DNA of 64,000 bases from Molanna angustata (GCA_963576475.1 OY754964.1:51181892-51245891), one strand, 5' to 3'. Shown: positions 34,901-49,900, counted from the first letter of the stretch. Notes: a model not told the origin generated them from the sequence alone. Numbers and translations: made by a program.

Positions 34901-37900
34901 CTGAACAGTAGGGCTGGATTTTTCCTCTGCTTTATCGCCGCCTGATTTCATGTCTTATAGACTCGCAGCGTGATCACTCCGAAACCGTAGCATATCTCGC
35001 CTTTAGTCTTTTCTAGGGGCGCAAGGGCCTCCTCATTCAGAATTACTAGGGCACTCCTGGAGCTCCCCTGAACCTCTCCCACTTTGACCACTTTCCAGTC
35101 ATGAGTGGGCAGTTCTGGGTTACTAGCCTGGATTAGCTCTAGTATTTCCTCTGCTTTGGCGGGTTCCTCTGGAATCCAGACGCGGGATCTTGGCCTGCTC
35201 GGGATAAAATCCTTCGAGATGGCCTCGAGCCTCGCGCCCGGCCACACCTCGCCTACCTTCGATATCGCCAGTTTGTAGAGATCCGCTGAACGTTGGTCCC
35301 TACCGGCGATCAATTTTATACCACCCTGGTACCAGCCTGCGTCTTTACAGTACGGAGTTGGTCCTGGGTTTTCTTTGATGGTCTGTAAATAGACCTTTCT
35401 CAGGGCCGCGTCAACCATTTTCCAGTTGTCTGGTGAAATGGAGCCGTCCGGCTTACTCCTATCAATCACCGCCCACACAATGAGCTCTTTTGCGATTTCA
35501 CTGTATGGGCGACGACTAGCAGGTCGGTCGTGCTTCGGCTTTTTAGCCTCGGGCTGTGACCCTTCCCCCGAACGCTGCCTCTTGCTTTCGCCTTTCTGCC
35601 TCTTGCTTACGGTCTTTCAGTCGACAAGGCAACCTCCAGACCTTTGTGTGTGAGGGGAAATAAACGTCCACCATGACGGCGCCCCTCGTCATGGCAAGTC
35701 CTAATCTACACTTTCAGATGCGGACAGGTGTCTGAAAGGCTCCGTTATAATACAGCCTGTATTACCCCCTGGCTGCAAACCTCCAATGGGCACGGTACGC
35801 ATTACACCCTGGATTAGGGGGGATGATGCTCTTAGTCTGGTTCCTCAGGAATAGCCTTTCCGGTATGGGTGACCCTCTCCGGCATAGCCTAATCCTTCCT
35901 CGAAACTCGCAAGCCTCCTCGCCACGTCAAGGCGGCACCATCACGAGGAGGAAATCGAAATCGAAGCATGAAGCCTCCATATCACAAGTAGGACAACTAC
36001 GTACTATAATCCACTATACTACAAGCTACCTATCATGCGGTTAGTGAAAGGGTGCAAACCTAATTCGGCCACAAGCGTGTGTATTTGTGTACAAAACTGA
36101 ACATCCAGCTCAAATCTTTCTCTCATTCGCGTTTGTTTCAGAGACAGAAGGTCTAGTATCTACTCATTCATCCCCTCGTCTGCTTTCTCTCCTCAATCAA
36201 TAGGTCACACTTTGGACAAGGAGGTTAGAGTGTAAGGATGGTCTAATTCTACAACGGGTTGTGTAATGAGCGTGTACTTAGGCCAGACACAGATTGGCCC
36301 CTTCTGTATCCCGGCTAGAGCGTGCTGTACGTGTATGTATGAGTGTGTGTAATTGGGACTTCCCACAGTGTACTGAAAGCGTGTTAATTTAGGGACATGA
36401 GAAATATCGAGAGCAAGAAAGACTCTGGCGCGGTTGGCCGTTCCACGCCCAGCCTCCCCGTCTCCTGACGTCCTCACGAAATGGGTAGGATGGGTGGTCT
36501 TCCTCTGTCTTTCACTTCGACCCGCACCACCACAAGAGTGCCACCGGCTCCCGACCCAGCGGGCATTTAGTCCCCCTATCCGAAGATAAATGCTGAACAA
36601 GGAGTGATCGACAGGACCTCGCTGGCTAATGACCGATTACTATTTCATTCAAATTTCATTAGTCAACTGTTATAGGAACAGTTGACTTTGTGGGATATGT
36701 AAACTGCTGTGTACATACCAGAAACATGCATTTTCTCACTCAGCATTCACTCACAGTTGTTTGAATGGAATTGTCGTTCTGGGAAAAGTTCAAAAGCTCG
36801 GTATGATATAACATCATATGTGGACAGTAAATAATAAATTTAATACCTTGACAAATCCATTCCGTACAACCCCACATAACAAAAACAAATAATGTATCTT
36901 ATCTTATAACTTATATCTACCACTTGTTCTATAAATAAGTAAATAAATAAATAAATGAAATATATGAATAATTAAAATAAGAATAAGATGTTTGTGTAGT
37001 AAACAATAAACAGGTAAATAAAATAAATCAATGAACTCAGCTGAATTTTCCGGTGTTGTAGGCAGCTCCCGAGTTAGGTACGCAAATTCGTAATCTCCCG
37101 CGATCGCGACGAGCGGCTTAGCTCTATTCTACACAATATCTCCAGTGCAACACCAAGTCTCTGGATTCAACTATCGTTCGAAACACCAATCACCAAAACC
37201 ACAGCACAGCTCGTCTTATTCAAAACCTCACGTTTTAAAAACAATACCGCTCGTTTCGCCCGCGCCCAATCGACTATCCATCAACGTTTTAAAATCGACC
37301 CCTACGCGACATCTCGTCTCTAGGTACCGTAGGCCCGACCGTCTCTAGCCCTCGCATCGCAACCACTGTCGCGATCTCGCATTTGATTCCTTTCAAGCTC
37401 TCAGGAATGCATATAAAAACTACACCCCCTATGACAGATTTATGAGAAACATATGTGTTTCAAAATCTTTAACAGAAATACAGCTTCGTTACAATACCTA
37501 AACCATTCCATATATCGTCTATGAAATAATAATTTGTATAATATTATGGAGAGCTCGATTCATGACACACTCTTCAAAAATGCATTCAAAGATCATCAAA
37601 ATTTAAAGAAATAAATGTATGTAACAGAAGTAAAATAACTTCTGTATGGGAAAATTGAGTGATCAACTTCATATTGATATTTTTTGTGTCTCTATAGACA
37701 AGTGTATTTTTTACTCTCCACTTCTATCTTCCTCAAGGGGTAGGCAGTGAGAACCAAACACCGCGTTCTTCTATCTTGACACATATACATCGCCTCATCA
37801 AAATTGATACACTGTCTCATACATGCTCATCTTGTTATTAATGCAATTTTTTTACATAAATTTCTCGAGGTAGAAAGTGCATACTATGAGTTTTGTGACA

Positions 37901-40900
37901 ATGTTTTTGTGTGTATGGTGTATTGTGAAAACTTTTGTCCTCTGGGAATCTTATATTTGTTTAAGAATCTAATAGAAATGTACACTTAGTATGTAGTGGA
38001 GAGTTTAGTGTTACTTCCTTCCTTCGACCTTCTGAAAATTATTAACTTCAACATACCAAACAGACGAACAAGACACACCTCAACGTTCTTTTTAGACAAA
38101 AAAAACACTAATGCCGCTCAAAATTCGCCATTGTACTGATGCCTTACCACGTATAATAATTTGGAAAAGATCAGGTCCGTGGACATATTCGGTATGTCCA
38201 GGACTCTTTTCAGGAGCCACGTTAGACAGGAATAATAATTTTTTTTTTGTTACCAATAGTGAGTACAATGCACCATGAAATCAAAGGTGGGCTGATTAAG
38301 TTACAATTACTTATGTTGCTATTCTTATCTTTTATATTTGTTTAAAAAAATATTATTGTACGTTGCCCATTTTTTCAAATAAATTAAAAAAAAAAAAAAA
38401 AAAAATACATACATTTTAGAATTCTATAATTGGCAATATAAAAATTATCTTTGTATTTTTGTATAAATTTTTCTTGTTTGCTGTTGTATACTATAAGATA
38501 AAATTAAATTTACAAAATACATAATCAATATAATATTTTCTATAAAATAATATTTTTTATGCAATACCACTTCTCTCTGAAACCTTGTAGATAGAAGTTG
38601 CGAACATTATAAGTATTTTTATTGTTATTTTTAATAGTTTCCACAATAATTACCATTAGTTTCCAAATTATAAATTTATATTTATGCACCCTTATACATC
38701 TACAAGGTTATATTAGATCAATTAACAAGACGCATATACACACATACATTGTAACAAAACACAGTGCCAGATAAACGTGTTTTTGCGCCCGTGGCAATAT
38801 ATTTGAATTCGGCCTCCCCCCCCTTATTTTTTTGGAATTTTAAATGTAGAACAATTTTAAATTATGTAAAATTACGAATACGAATTAGTTTGTGAATATT
38901 ACCTAAACCTACCTATATAGTTTTTTATTATTATTTATAAAAAAATAGCCACAACAATTGTAGATTCATAATAATATTTCATATTTACACCATCATGCCA
39001 AGCCTCTATCTGGGTACGCAAAGAGAACCGAGCGCCATACCTGTGGATTTTTGATTTATATAACATTTTAGAATTTTAAGCGCCCTTTTTAAGACTACCG
39101 CCCTGACTTCTTGTTCCTGATTGTTCTATGATTTATCCGGCCCTGACAAAACATTTTTTGAAATCACAGAAAATAATATAAAGTAGTTTTATTTGACATA
39201 TAATTTTATATAGTTAAAGCATCTTTCGCTCAGAAATGATGTGATAGTAAAAAAATGTAGTGTTCCTTATATCTTGCAAAAATATTAATTTGTTTCTAGT
39301 TTGGTTATCTATCCATTTTTTCTCATACAAGCTCGTGTATCATTATGGGTACTCAATTAGTAATGGTGTTTGATGATTTTGTTGAATATGTTGTAGACAC
39401 CCGGTGAGGGAGAGCACAAGGTGATGGAGTATATAAGGTTCTTGAAGGCTCAGCCAGACCACGATCCCAACACCAGACATTGCCTCTACGGGTTGGATGC
39501 TGATCTTATTATGTTGGGACTCTGCACTCATGAACCTAATTTCTCACTTCTTAGGGAAGAGGTAAACTTTGTATTTTTTTTATATAATTATAGCAGTTTC
39601 AAAACTGATGACCAGAGTTGATAATTGTTAATAGATAAATTTAATAAACTCGGTATACATATTGGTAATCTAATAAAAAGTATCGTAATCATGCTTCATG
39701 TCAGTTTTTTAAAAAATAGATTTTTAACAAGTGGGGGAGAATGTTGTGCTATGAAATTTGAGCTTTTTTTTCACATATTTATGACAGCATTGTAAATACA
39801 GATGATAGCATAACATGATATTTAAAAGTATTACTAATTCCCCTATTTTATGAATGTATCTTTAATACATTCCCTAAAATAAGCATAATATGCTTGTGCT
39901 ATAGGTGAACGAAATCAGCATGCTAATCGCTCTGTCACCATCCATCTGTTACTACTACGTCGATAACAAAAACTGCATTGTCTTTACAAAATGTTTTTGA
40001 ATATTGTCCATAGATGCCTTTTTTAATATTAACTTTTGATATAACTAACAATAGAAGTAATAATAATAATGAACACTTACTTGCACCCTGCGCAAGTGGC
40101 AAGAAGTACTTACTTAAGAAAAAAATATTTAACATTGTGTTATTTTTTTAAAGTTTTCATAATAACTTGAGTGCCATTCAAAAATAAAAATGAGTTTTTT
40201 TTTACAAATATACCTTTAGATGGCAGAGCGGTTAGCGCGCTGGGCTAGTAATCCAGTGGTCGCGAGTTCGAATCCTGCCTCGACCGATTTCGTTCACCTA
40301 TAACACAAGCATTTATGCTTATTTTAGGGAACGTAGGAAGATGTATATGTACTTGTTTAACAAGGACATATTCATTTTTTATGTAAAAAAAAAGTACTGA
40401 AATCATTTCATTTTCGTCTGTGTTGAATTTTATTTTTTAATGAATTATTTCAGGTAAAATTTGGTAAAAACTCTCAGAGGCCCAGCACTCCTGATGAAAA
40501 TACATTCTTCCTTCTTCATCTTTCACTGCTGCGTGACTATCTGGAGCAAGAGTTTCTTTCATTGAAGGAGGAGTTGCCGTTTGAATTTGACATGGAGAAA
40601 ATAATTGATGACTGGGTGTTGATGGGTTTCCTTGTTGGAAATGACTTTATACCTCCGCTGCCTCATCTTCATATACACACAGATGCTCTTCCTCTTTTAC
40701 ATTCTAAATATAAATCTGTTATAACTAAATTAGACGGTATGTAACACTTTTTTCATAGCATTATAGTTTTTGAACAGACCCTTCGCAAGACAATTTTTTC
40801 GGAATATACTCATATAAGATATATATTGTCACTGTTCAATCTATCAGTGAATTTAAAAACAAACCAGACCTATTGGGACAAAACTGTTGACAATGAAACC

Positions 40901-43900
40901 ATTTTGAACATAATCAGCTTCTATAGCTCCCAGCCCATAAATTATAATATTATCTATACATGTATTCTAATTATATACTCAGTAATTACCAGAACACAAA
41001 TATGTCAGTCCAAGTTTGCACATACCTTTTTGTATGAAATTTTTCAAATATTTTAAAATGAAACATGTCAAAGCCATCACAAATATCTAAATTAGTATAT
41101 CTATAGGAAAAATATTTATATAAGCATGGTTAAACAGTGCCCAGTACGAATGCATAGTCTGTGCCATAAACAATTTGAGTTCAAATTATTGTCTGCGGTG
41201 CACTAATTTTGTAGATTTTAGTTTTAGGAACAACTCCAGTTACAGATTACAAAATTAAGTTCAAATGATCAAAAGTAATAGAATTTTTTTTTTACAAAAA
41301 AATGAATGTCCTTGTTAAACAAGTACATATACATCTTCCTACGTTCCCTAAAATAAGCATAAATGCTTGTGCTATAGGTGAACGAAATCGGTCGTGGCAG
41401 GATTCGAACTCGCGACCACTGGATTATGCGCTAACCGCTCTGCCATCGACCCATCCGGATCTAATATAGGCATAATTGCACACAAAATATTGTTTTTTTC
41501 CCATGAAAAATAATTAATATTTCTTACTTCATACTCATCAAAACTTTATAATATATTTTATAGAAAAAAATATATAATTAAGTCCTCATCATTGCAATAT
41601 AAACACAATTGAAAGAAAATGAGTACACACATAATTGTGGATTTTGTACTTACTCAAACGATACTTTTAAATGTTGTTTCAAATTGTGTCAACACATATG
41701 TAAAAGCAGATAATGTTTGGTTGTATTCTGACTTCTGTCATAAAATTTTGTCTATTTTTAGGGTACATAAACGAGGGTGGTATATTAAACTTAGAAAGGT
41801 TTGAAGTCTTTATGAAATCCTTGTCTGACGTTGACAAACAAAACTTTCAAGATATTTACACTGACCTCAAATATTTTGAATCAAAGACGGGACGAAAACT
41901 TAACGAAAAGGAGAGAAAAAGTGTAAGGATATAACATATTGCATAACATATATATATATAATATTTTACCAAGAAATATTTAAGTGAGTGTGCCATTATT
42001 TATTTACAGTACAGAAATGTTCCAGATGACAATGAAACCTTTGGTTTTGATATATTTAATATGCCTTCCTCTGATGATGTTGACGAAAAATCTTTATCGG
42101 TATTTAAACAGGATCTGAGTGTACTCATTGATCGTACTAATGAAATGGTTAGTATACATTTTTATATAATATTAATTTGAATTATTTTGAAACTCAAGGA
42201 TGTTAAGAAGAATAGAGGAGTGTGGCACAAATAAACCATAATGTTTTGTAATTTCTATATATTTTTATGTTGAGTTATTTAATTTTTATCTAATAATTAT
42301 TAATTTGTGTACTTTTAGACAATGGATCCTGACGAAGTGTTTGACGAACAAGGAGAAGATTTTGATGGTATATAATTCATTTGTAAACTTTAATTACTTT
42401 GTAAACAGTCTTACTAATAGAAATCGTCTGCACACCCATTGACCAGTGTTTTAGTTACACATCGTGTAAAGTCCTTGTAGCAATTATTTAAAAATCTTAC
42501 TAATAAACGCTGTATGACGACTGGGTAGTTGCAACAGACTTACAACATAAATTAATCCGACAACGTCGTAATTTCGAACTCGCGCATGTGCAGAGCTGCC
42601 AGCCGCCATTTAATTTTGAAGTTTGTCATGGTAAATTTTTTCATGTTTTTCACATTTTAAATAGGAATATGGAAAATATAACGAATAATTTAATTATACA
42701 AATACCCATGCGAACACCATTGTAGCTATTATAAAGGAGAAAATTTTTGACCACTTTTTGCGAGAATAAAAAAAATTATAAAGATTTTTCGTCGCTATTC
42801 CAAGATATAATAATATAAACATGCAGATCAAAATCAAATTTGATTTTTGATAGATGGCAGTTCTCTTAAAACACAACTAAACTACCTTGGAGCATTGTGT
42901 AAAATTTGTATGAGAGATACAGACTCGTTGACCAACTGATCTGCTACACGGCGTTTATTGGTAACATTTTGCCTACACGGGTGTTAAACGGTTGTGTAAC
43001 TTTTACAACACGTTTATTAATAAGACTGTAAATTATCAACTTTTGACAATTCAAATTCATAGCACATATCCCACAATGTGGGGTAACTAGCGACAGGTGT
43101 GCGGTTGTGTTAGTAAGGAAGCACAAAACATGTGTGAATCTTCACACACCAGTCTCGTCTCACCAAAAAAGCATTACATTTAGAATGGGTGGTGAATGAG
43201 TAATAACTAAATAGATTATTGTTCTAAGCAGTGTTCTTTAATTCTTGAAAGTTGTGTCCGTCTTGGAAAGCCATTGTTGCCTCCCCGACAAAACTCCAGA
43301 TGCTTCTGTGCTCTTTTTTGGGCCGAAGCTACTAAACGACCAGTTATTCTTCTTATGCAGAAATATTTTTTTATTTAAATTATAGATGGTATTTAATGCA
43401 ATGGCAAGACTTATGATTGGTTTTGCAAAACCATGTCACATTAAATCTTTTTACTATAAGATTTGTATTATTTGGTACTTGTCATTTGTAGATGATGTAT
43501 TCATTAAATGTTATGTATGTTGCAGATGATTCCGACAGTATGTTCAACAGTGAATTTTGTGATTTCAAAAAAGAGTATTACATCAACAAAATGGAGTATG
43601 AAAATGTTACTCCGTATGTATTTTTATTATTATTTTAAATGTATATTTGTTGTTTTATTGATATTTTCAGAATTAAATTTGTGGCACAATTTTATTGATT
43701 ACGACCGTTAATTCTTCAGTTGATTACAGGGAAGGTTCAAATAATCACTAGCTTTAAAACAAGTGATTTGTAATAAATAAAATTTTATTTGAAAAATATA
43801 GTTCCTTTAGTTATTTCTTAAGTATTTGTAAAGTGGCAACATTACATAATCACTTCTATCTGATTATACTCTAAAAGAAGAGCTATTTATCGTCTGTGGT

Positions 43901-46900
43901 GTTTTATTTTAGTGAGGTATTACAGTCTCAAGCTGAGTGCTATGTGCGTGCCATTCAGTGGATCTTGAACTATTACTATCAGGGCTGTTCCAGTTGGGCA
44001 TGGTACTATCCACATCACTATGCACCATATATATCTGATGTCGTCAACTTCAAGGATATGGACCTTCACTTTGATATGGGAAAACCTTTTAAACCATTTG
44101 AACAGGTAAATAAACCATTTGATAAGAAATACAATATAATACAGTCTACAAATGAAGTTACATTTGTGGAAGGATGTGTAGGTATTTAAAACATCAATTC
44201 AATCAATAATTTATTTTTCTTATATACCTAATATGCATGGATTGTTAAAAACTTCTCTCCAATATAAATTTGCATACATGTACCGATCACAAAGACAAAA
44301 ACCCTCGAGGTGATGGTCTGCACCGTGACACTGGAGACAGAGATGAGAATCTGAGATCGTTCCTTGACTTTCGTATGTGTGCCAGTTCACGAATGAGACA
44401 GAAACAGGAGAAATTCTAGAGTCAAATAACGGTAGCGCGAACTTCCACCTTCAGGGCAACTCACTCATACCACAATCAGAGAAATTTACCACATCCTGGA
44501 TGATTATTTTGAAGAGTTAAGTGAATAGAATGGACCCCAACAGAATACCACACATTTTCTTGACCACATTTTTACAATATTTTATTTTACAGTTGCTGGC
44601 TGTTCTACCGTCAGCTAGTAAGGAATTACTTCCTGAAGTGTTCCATCAGTTGATGACTGATGACAACTCGCCTCTGCTTTGTTACTATCCCATGGACTTT
44701 AAATATTTTATTTTACAGTTGCTGGCTGTTCTACCGTCAGCTAGTAAGGAATTACTTCCTGAAGTGTTCCATCAGTTGATGACTGATGACAACTCGCCTC
44801 TGCTTTGTTACTATCCCATGGACTTTAAAACAGATCTCAACGGAAAGAGAAACGAGTGGGAAGCTGTTGTACTAATTCCATTTATTGACGAGGTAAATAT
44901 TGATGTTTTTTTTTCCATAATGTTAATAGAATCTTATGAAACTCAAAATACTCATGAAGAGTGTTGTGTGGTTGTGTTAAAGCAAAAGCTGTTAGTGTAG
45001 AAAAAAATAAAAAGTGATACTAATTAAGTAAACTAATTTTTCTGTAATGTTATTGTAAAGTTAATATTGTTTTCCAGGAAAATTTACTTTCAGCAATGCA
45101 GCCATTGTATGAGCAACTAACTGAAGAAGAAACAAAACGTAATACCCATGGACCTATGCTTATATATGACTTTACTCCGCAAGATTTAGGTAAAACATAT
45201 CTATTTAATCTATTTAATTTGTTCATATTTTGTCTCTACTTACATTCATTTATGATTGTCTATGTATTATTGCAGGTGAATGTCATGCTCCAGAATATTT
45301 CCCGGTGGTGAAATCTTGTCACGCTCGAGAGACTCCAGTTTTGTTAGAGGATATTGCTGTGGCACCTGAGAATGTGATCAGGGGACCTTTACCAAATCCT
45401 AATAGGGGAGTTTTCTATCCGGGGATAGCAACTTTCAAACACATTGAATTTAAGGTAATTAGTTCAAATTTTTCACTTGACCTATAGTATTTTACATTTC
45501 TTGTTGGTTAGCTAAAAAAATCGAATAAAATTGAACCAAATTATTTTCATTAATATTATAATAGACACTGACTGGTATCACTATGATGATGGTCTTCAAC
45601 AGACATATACAGTCAGTGCCTATTAAAATATAAGTGAAACTGAAACTGGTGTTCTTATTTCTGTGTTATAATGGAGTTATACCCAATGTCTGTTAGTTTT
45701 TTAATTTTAATAAATACCTTTCTTATTTGAAATTGATCGTAAAGAATATTGAGATTATCTAACCTGATCTAACCTTATTTCTTCAAGTTACACTAGGTTT
45801 AGAAAAAAACTTAAATTAGTGTATATTGTTTAAGTTCATTAACTATGTATTTAATTTTTTCAGTCCCATTTCACAAAGGCTAAAGTGAAAGTGTTTGATT
45901 TTCCTTCTCGGGGTGATAACTGCATACTGAGCATAATACATGACAATAAAAATGAGCAATCCATAAAAGAATTGGCCGCCAAGTTACTAGGGAAGGTAGT
46001 TTGGGTCGGCTGGCCTCATTTGGGACAGGCTAAGTATGCTTTTCTCAGTTTCACTCTATTATACATTTTAATAAACGGTCATTTTTGAAAACACATTTAA
46101 AAAGAACTGAGAATGAATGTTAGTAAATCTAAGATATTGGTATTTGAAAAAACTGATAGTATAACTGCATGTATGATAAAAGTGGAGAACGAATGGCTAG
46201 AAAAAGTTGAGGAATATTTATATTTGGGGAGTATGTTTGAACGGAATGGAAGACCCGATAAAGATATTGAAAGAAGAGTTATGGCAGGGAATAGAATAAA
46301 CGGAGCACTTAGACCAGTAATGTCCGACCCAAGCATCTCAAAGGAAGCCAAAATTGCAATACACAATGCAATTGTGGTGCCTACTTTGACGTATGCAAGT
46401 GAAACATGGACCTGGCAAAGAACACATGAAAGTAGAATAAATGCTGTAGAAATGAGATCACTAAGAAGAGTATGTAATAGAACGATATATGATAGAATAA
46501 AAAATGAGGACATAAGGAGAGAATGCAAGTTAAAAAAGGATATTATATGTAAAATGAAAGTGAATGCTTTAAGGTGGTTTGGACATATAGAAAGAATGAA
46601 CGATGAACGACTGACCAAAAAATATACATGGGTGCTAGAGATGGAGTGAATAGCAGAGGTCGCCCCAGAAAGGGATGGCATGACCATGTGAATGATATTT
46701 TGAAAGAAGGAAACATAAAAAGTTTGAACAATCGACGAGCATGTATGAGACGATGCATGGATGTAAAGGAAGCCAGAAATGTGTGCAAAAATAGAGAAGC
46801 ATGGCGCTCGGTTCTCTCTGCTTACCCCGTAAGGGACATGGCGTGATGGTATGTATGTATGTATGTAAAAAGAAACAAAAATATAACAGCTGATTGGGAG

Positions 46901-49900
46901 ATATGAGTGCCTTGGCGTCCCAAAGGATTTGTCTCCATTACACACTGTATGTGGCCTTCTTTCTCGGATGCCAGCTATCTGAAGGATAATTAGACACTGA
47001 ATTACTCAATATCAAATGCACCAGTGCTAACCAACAATTTTTAACAGCTTTCCCTCAGACTTGGATTAAATTTGTATAATAAAATCAAAATATCTTGTAA
47101 AAAAATATTTTTTAACGAATGTTTGTTCATTCCTTTTATTTTTACTCTATTATATTTTTAGGTTTTTCTTTTATAGTTTTTTTTTTCTTATGTTGTCTTT
47201 GATTAGTATCTCTTATAACATTTTTAATTTGTAAGGCCAAATTCTAAACTTCTTCATTGTTAGTTAGTTGAAGTTAGTTATTTTATGATATATAAACCCA
47301 CTGAAAACCATATATGGTTACTGGGATCTTGTGTGAATTAAATTATGTTGAAATAAATGATATAAAAAAAAATCTAATATGTTGATGTGTTGAATATATT
47401 TTTTAATAGAAAAAAGTTATATGTAATGAAAATCTTTTGCAGGGTCGTTGAAATATCAAATGAGAAACTTATCTACAAATATAGTACGGTACCAAAGGAA
47501 TTCTCTGCCATAGAAGATGACCAAGTGGACTCAATACAAGTTGTAAACAACGATTCATCCAAGATATCTCAGTTTGAATTACAGAAGAGAACTATCCTTG
47601 AACAGTAAGCCTTCAAAATAACTTGTAAAAATATGTGCAAATGTAGAACAATACATATTAAGTTTACATGAATAACCCATTCCTAATTGTCAGATCCATT
47701 CTTAATTATGTATTTTTAATTAAGTTTTCGATTTTGGTTTAACAAGTTCGATGCTGTGGGGCATTGGCTTGGAATAGTCCTTCAACTCTTTTCTATTATC
47801 ATTTTTGGGTGTCACGTAAGAGGCGGGTAATGGAAAAACAAGAAGCAACAATAACATCTCACAAACATCAGCAATAAAATAAACGGCCCATTATAAATGT
47901 AGTGCCTATTCTTTTTCCTTTTTTAGTGACTCGTTCACTCGTATATACGCACATGTCATGCTTTCTTTTATAAGGTAATGTACACATGCACATCTGTTAT
48001 TGGTTACCCCATCTTGTGGAATATGCTGTGGTGGACTAAATGGAAGTTTTAATTTAAATTTTTTTTTTTCAGTCACATAAACAGGATGGGTATAGAAGTA
48101 GGAAAGATAACAACCATCGTTCATGTTCGTGCTCTGAAAGGTAACATGCACTTTATATAATGGTTCAATTTATATCTTATACAAAAGTAACCTAGCTAGC
48201 TTATTATAATTTACACACTAAGTATTTAGGTTTTACTCTTTAGCCTTTTTAAGATGAGCGTCATGTATGATGCCCGACGGTCGTTTGCTTAAACACCGAG
48301 CGTCATCTAGACGTGCCGTCTTGCTGAACTTTTAACCTTCATATCGTAAATTTGTGCTTGATTAAGACAAAAATTATATGAATATTACTCCCATATATTT
48401 TATTTCAATACATCTGTCGGTGTATCAACTAAACAATTGTTAAATTATTTAAAAAAAAAACATGATCTCTAACCATTGTAATTCATCAAAAATCACGGAC
48501 CAAATTTACACTCTTCCACGCTTTGTGAGGATCTAATGCACATAATAATAATAATAAAATTGGCTTATTTATATAGCGCCGTTTTTTTGAAACCACCTCA
48601 AGGGCACATGCGCGTAGGATAGAGGAATTCTGCGACGGGTCATTTTGTTCTATTGCGCCAAACTATCTACTTTGAATTTGATCCTTACCAATATACAATC
48701 CAGTCTGCTCAGGTGGTATTTGCCAGTTAAGATAGTGTTTCAGCCTTTTGTTCAAAATGTGTAATAGAACTTTGCTGGCGTGTGATATTAGAGCAATCAT
48801 TCTGTAATTGTCACATTTGGCAGGTGATCCTTTTTTGTGCAGTGGAACAAAAACAGACTCCGTCCAATCCTTCGGCCAGATACCAGTTTTCCAGACATTT
48901 TTACATAACAAGTGCAATAGATGTATGCCTCTGTCACCCAAACATGAGAGGATTTCTGCGTCAATTCCGTCCTTGCCTGGAGCCTTGTTCCGTTTCAGAT
49001 GTTGTAAAGCATGTTCAACTTCAGAGAGAAGGATATCGGGTTCAAGTTCAATGTCCTCTCCAGGTGGTTGTAAAACGACAGCATTGGAATCATCACTCTT
49101 GTATAGATCTGAACAGTATTCCCTCCAGCGGTCGAGAGCTACAATGAGCTTTGTGAGTGGAAGGGGAACAAGAGAACAGATCCTGAACGTGCAACAGATA
49201 ATTGAGAAGAGTAGGGAGTTCAATGCACCAGTTATTCTGTTTCATCGACTATAGCAAAGCTTTTGACTGTGTCAGATGGAGTAAGCTGTGGATGGTGTTG
49301 GATGAGATGGGAGTCCCTAAGCATCTTATACATATCCTAAAAAACTTGTATGCAAATAGTTCTGCCTCAATAAGATTAAATAATGCCTTGTCCGCTGGCT
49401 TCTCAGTCCAGAAGGGTGTCCGCCAGGGATGTATACTGTCCCCTGCTCTCTTTAACATCTACGGAGAGTATATGAGGAAAGCTCTGGATGGTTGGGAGGC
49501 CGGATTCAGCATTGGTGGCAAGAAAATCTCCAACTTACGCTTTGCAGACGACACAACTCTAGTAGCCACAAACGAGACCGATATGAAACAACTTTTCGAT
49601 CGTGTTGAGAGGGAAAGTTTATCACTCGGTCTGAGCATAAACCAATGCAAAACCAAACTGATGGTGATTGATAGAGCATGTAAACTTCCCCCAATAAACT
49701 CTCTAAACCATCTTGAAATAGTACATGACTTCACATATCTGGGTTACAACATATGTGACACCGGTGGTTGTGAAGCGGAAGTGAAAAGACGCATCGCCAT
49801 GGCAAAGGGAGCACTGGGAAAGCTTACAAGAGTATGGAAGGACAGGACCATCACGAAAAACACAAAGGCTAGACTCATCAGGGCTCTGATATTCCCGATG

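Larger units (their letters stand above)
29438..35700 (-). mobile_element. LOA-type LINE, long but defective copy, with nested antisense copy
   Basis: Minus-strand sense runs from about 35700 to a poly-A tail (the T run at 29438-29453). The order is ORF1 (about 35600-34948), an ATGA stop/start overlap at 34948-34951, endonuclease (about 34720-33735), reverse transcriptase (about 33530-33207 and 31755-30860), RNase H and a Cys/His tail (to 29534). Defects are a frameshift near 34710, a 172-bp inverted ORF1 fragment at 34179-34350, a TAG stop near 33735, and an antisense insertion of the same family at 31769-33193. RNase H plus a poly-A tail suggests the LOA clade; related Jockey-group lineages are possible. 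It lies antisense in XRN1 intron 3. Confidence 0.8.

Noticed and set aside
36205..36600. 131-residue minus-strand frame
   Set aside because: It has no recognised motif, no splice or repeat support, and lies in intronic sequence next to a LINE 5' region.
40217..40295. Possible functional tRNA-Thr genes at the SINE heads
   Set aside because: The heads carry mismatches in the stems, lack a proper acceptor stem and are followed by a repeated non-tRNA tail with poly-A.
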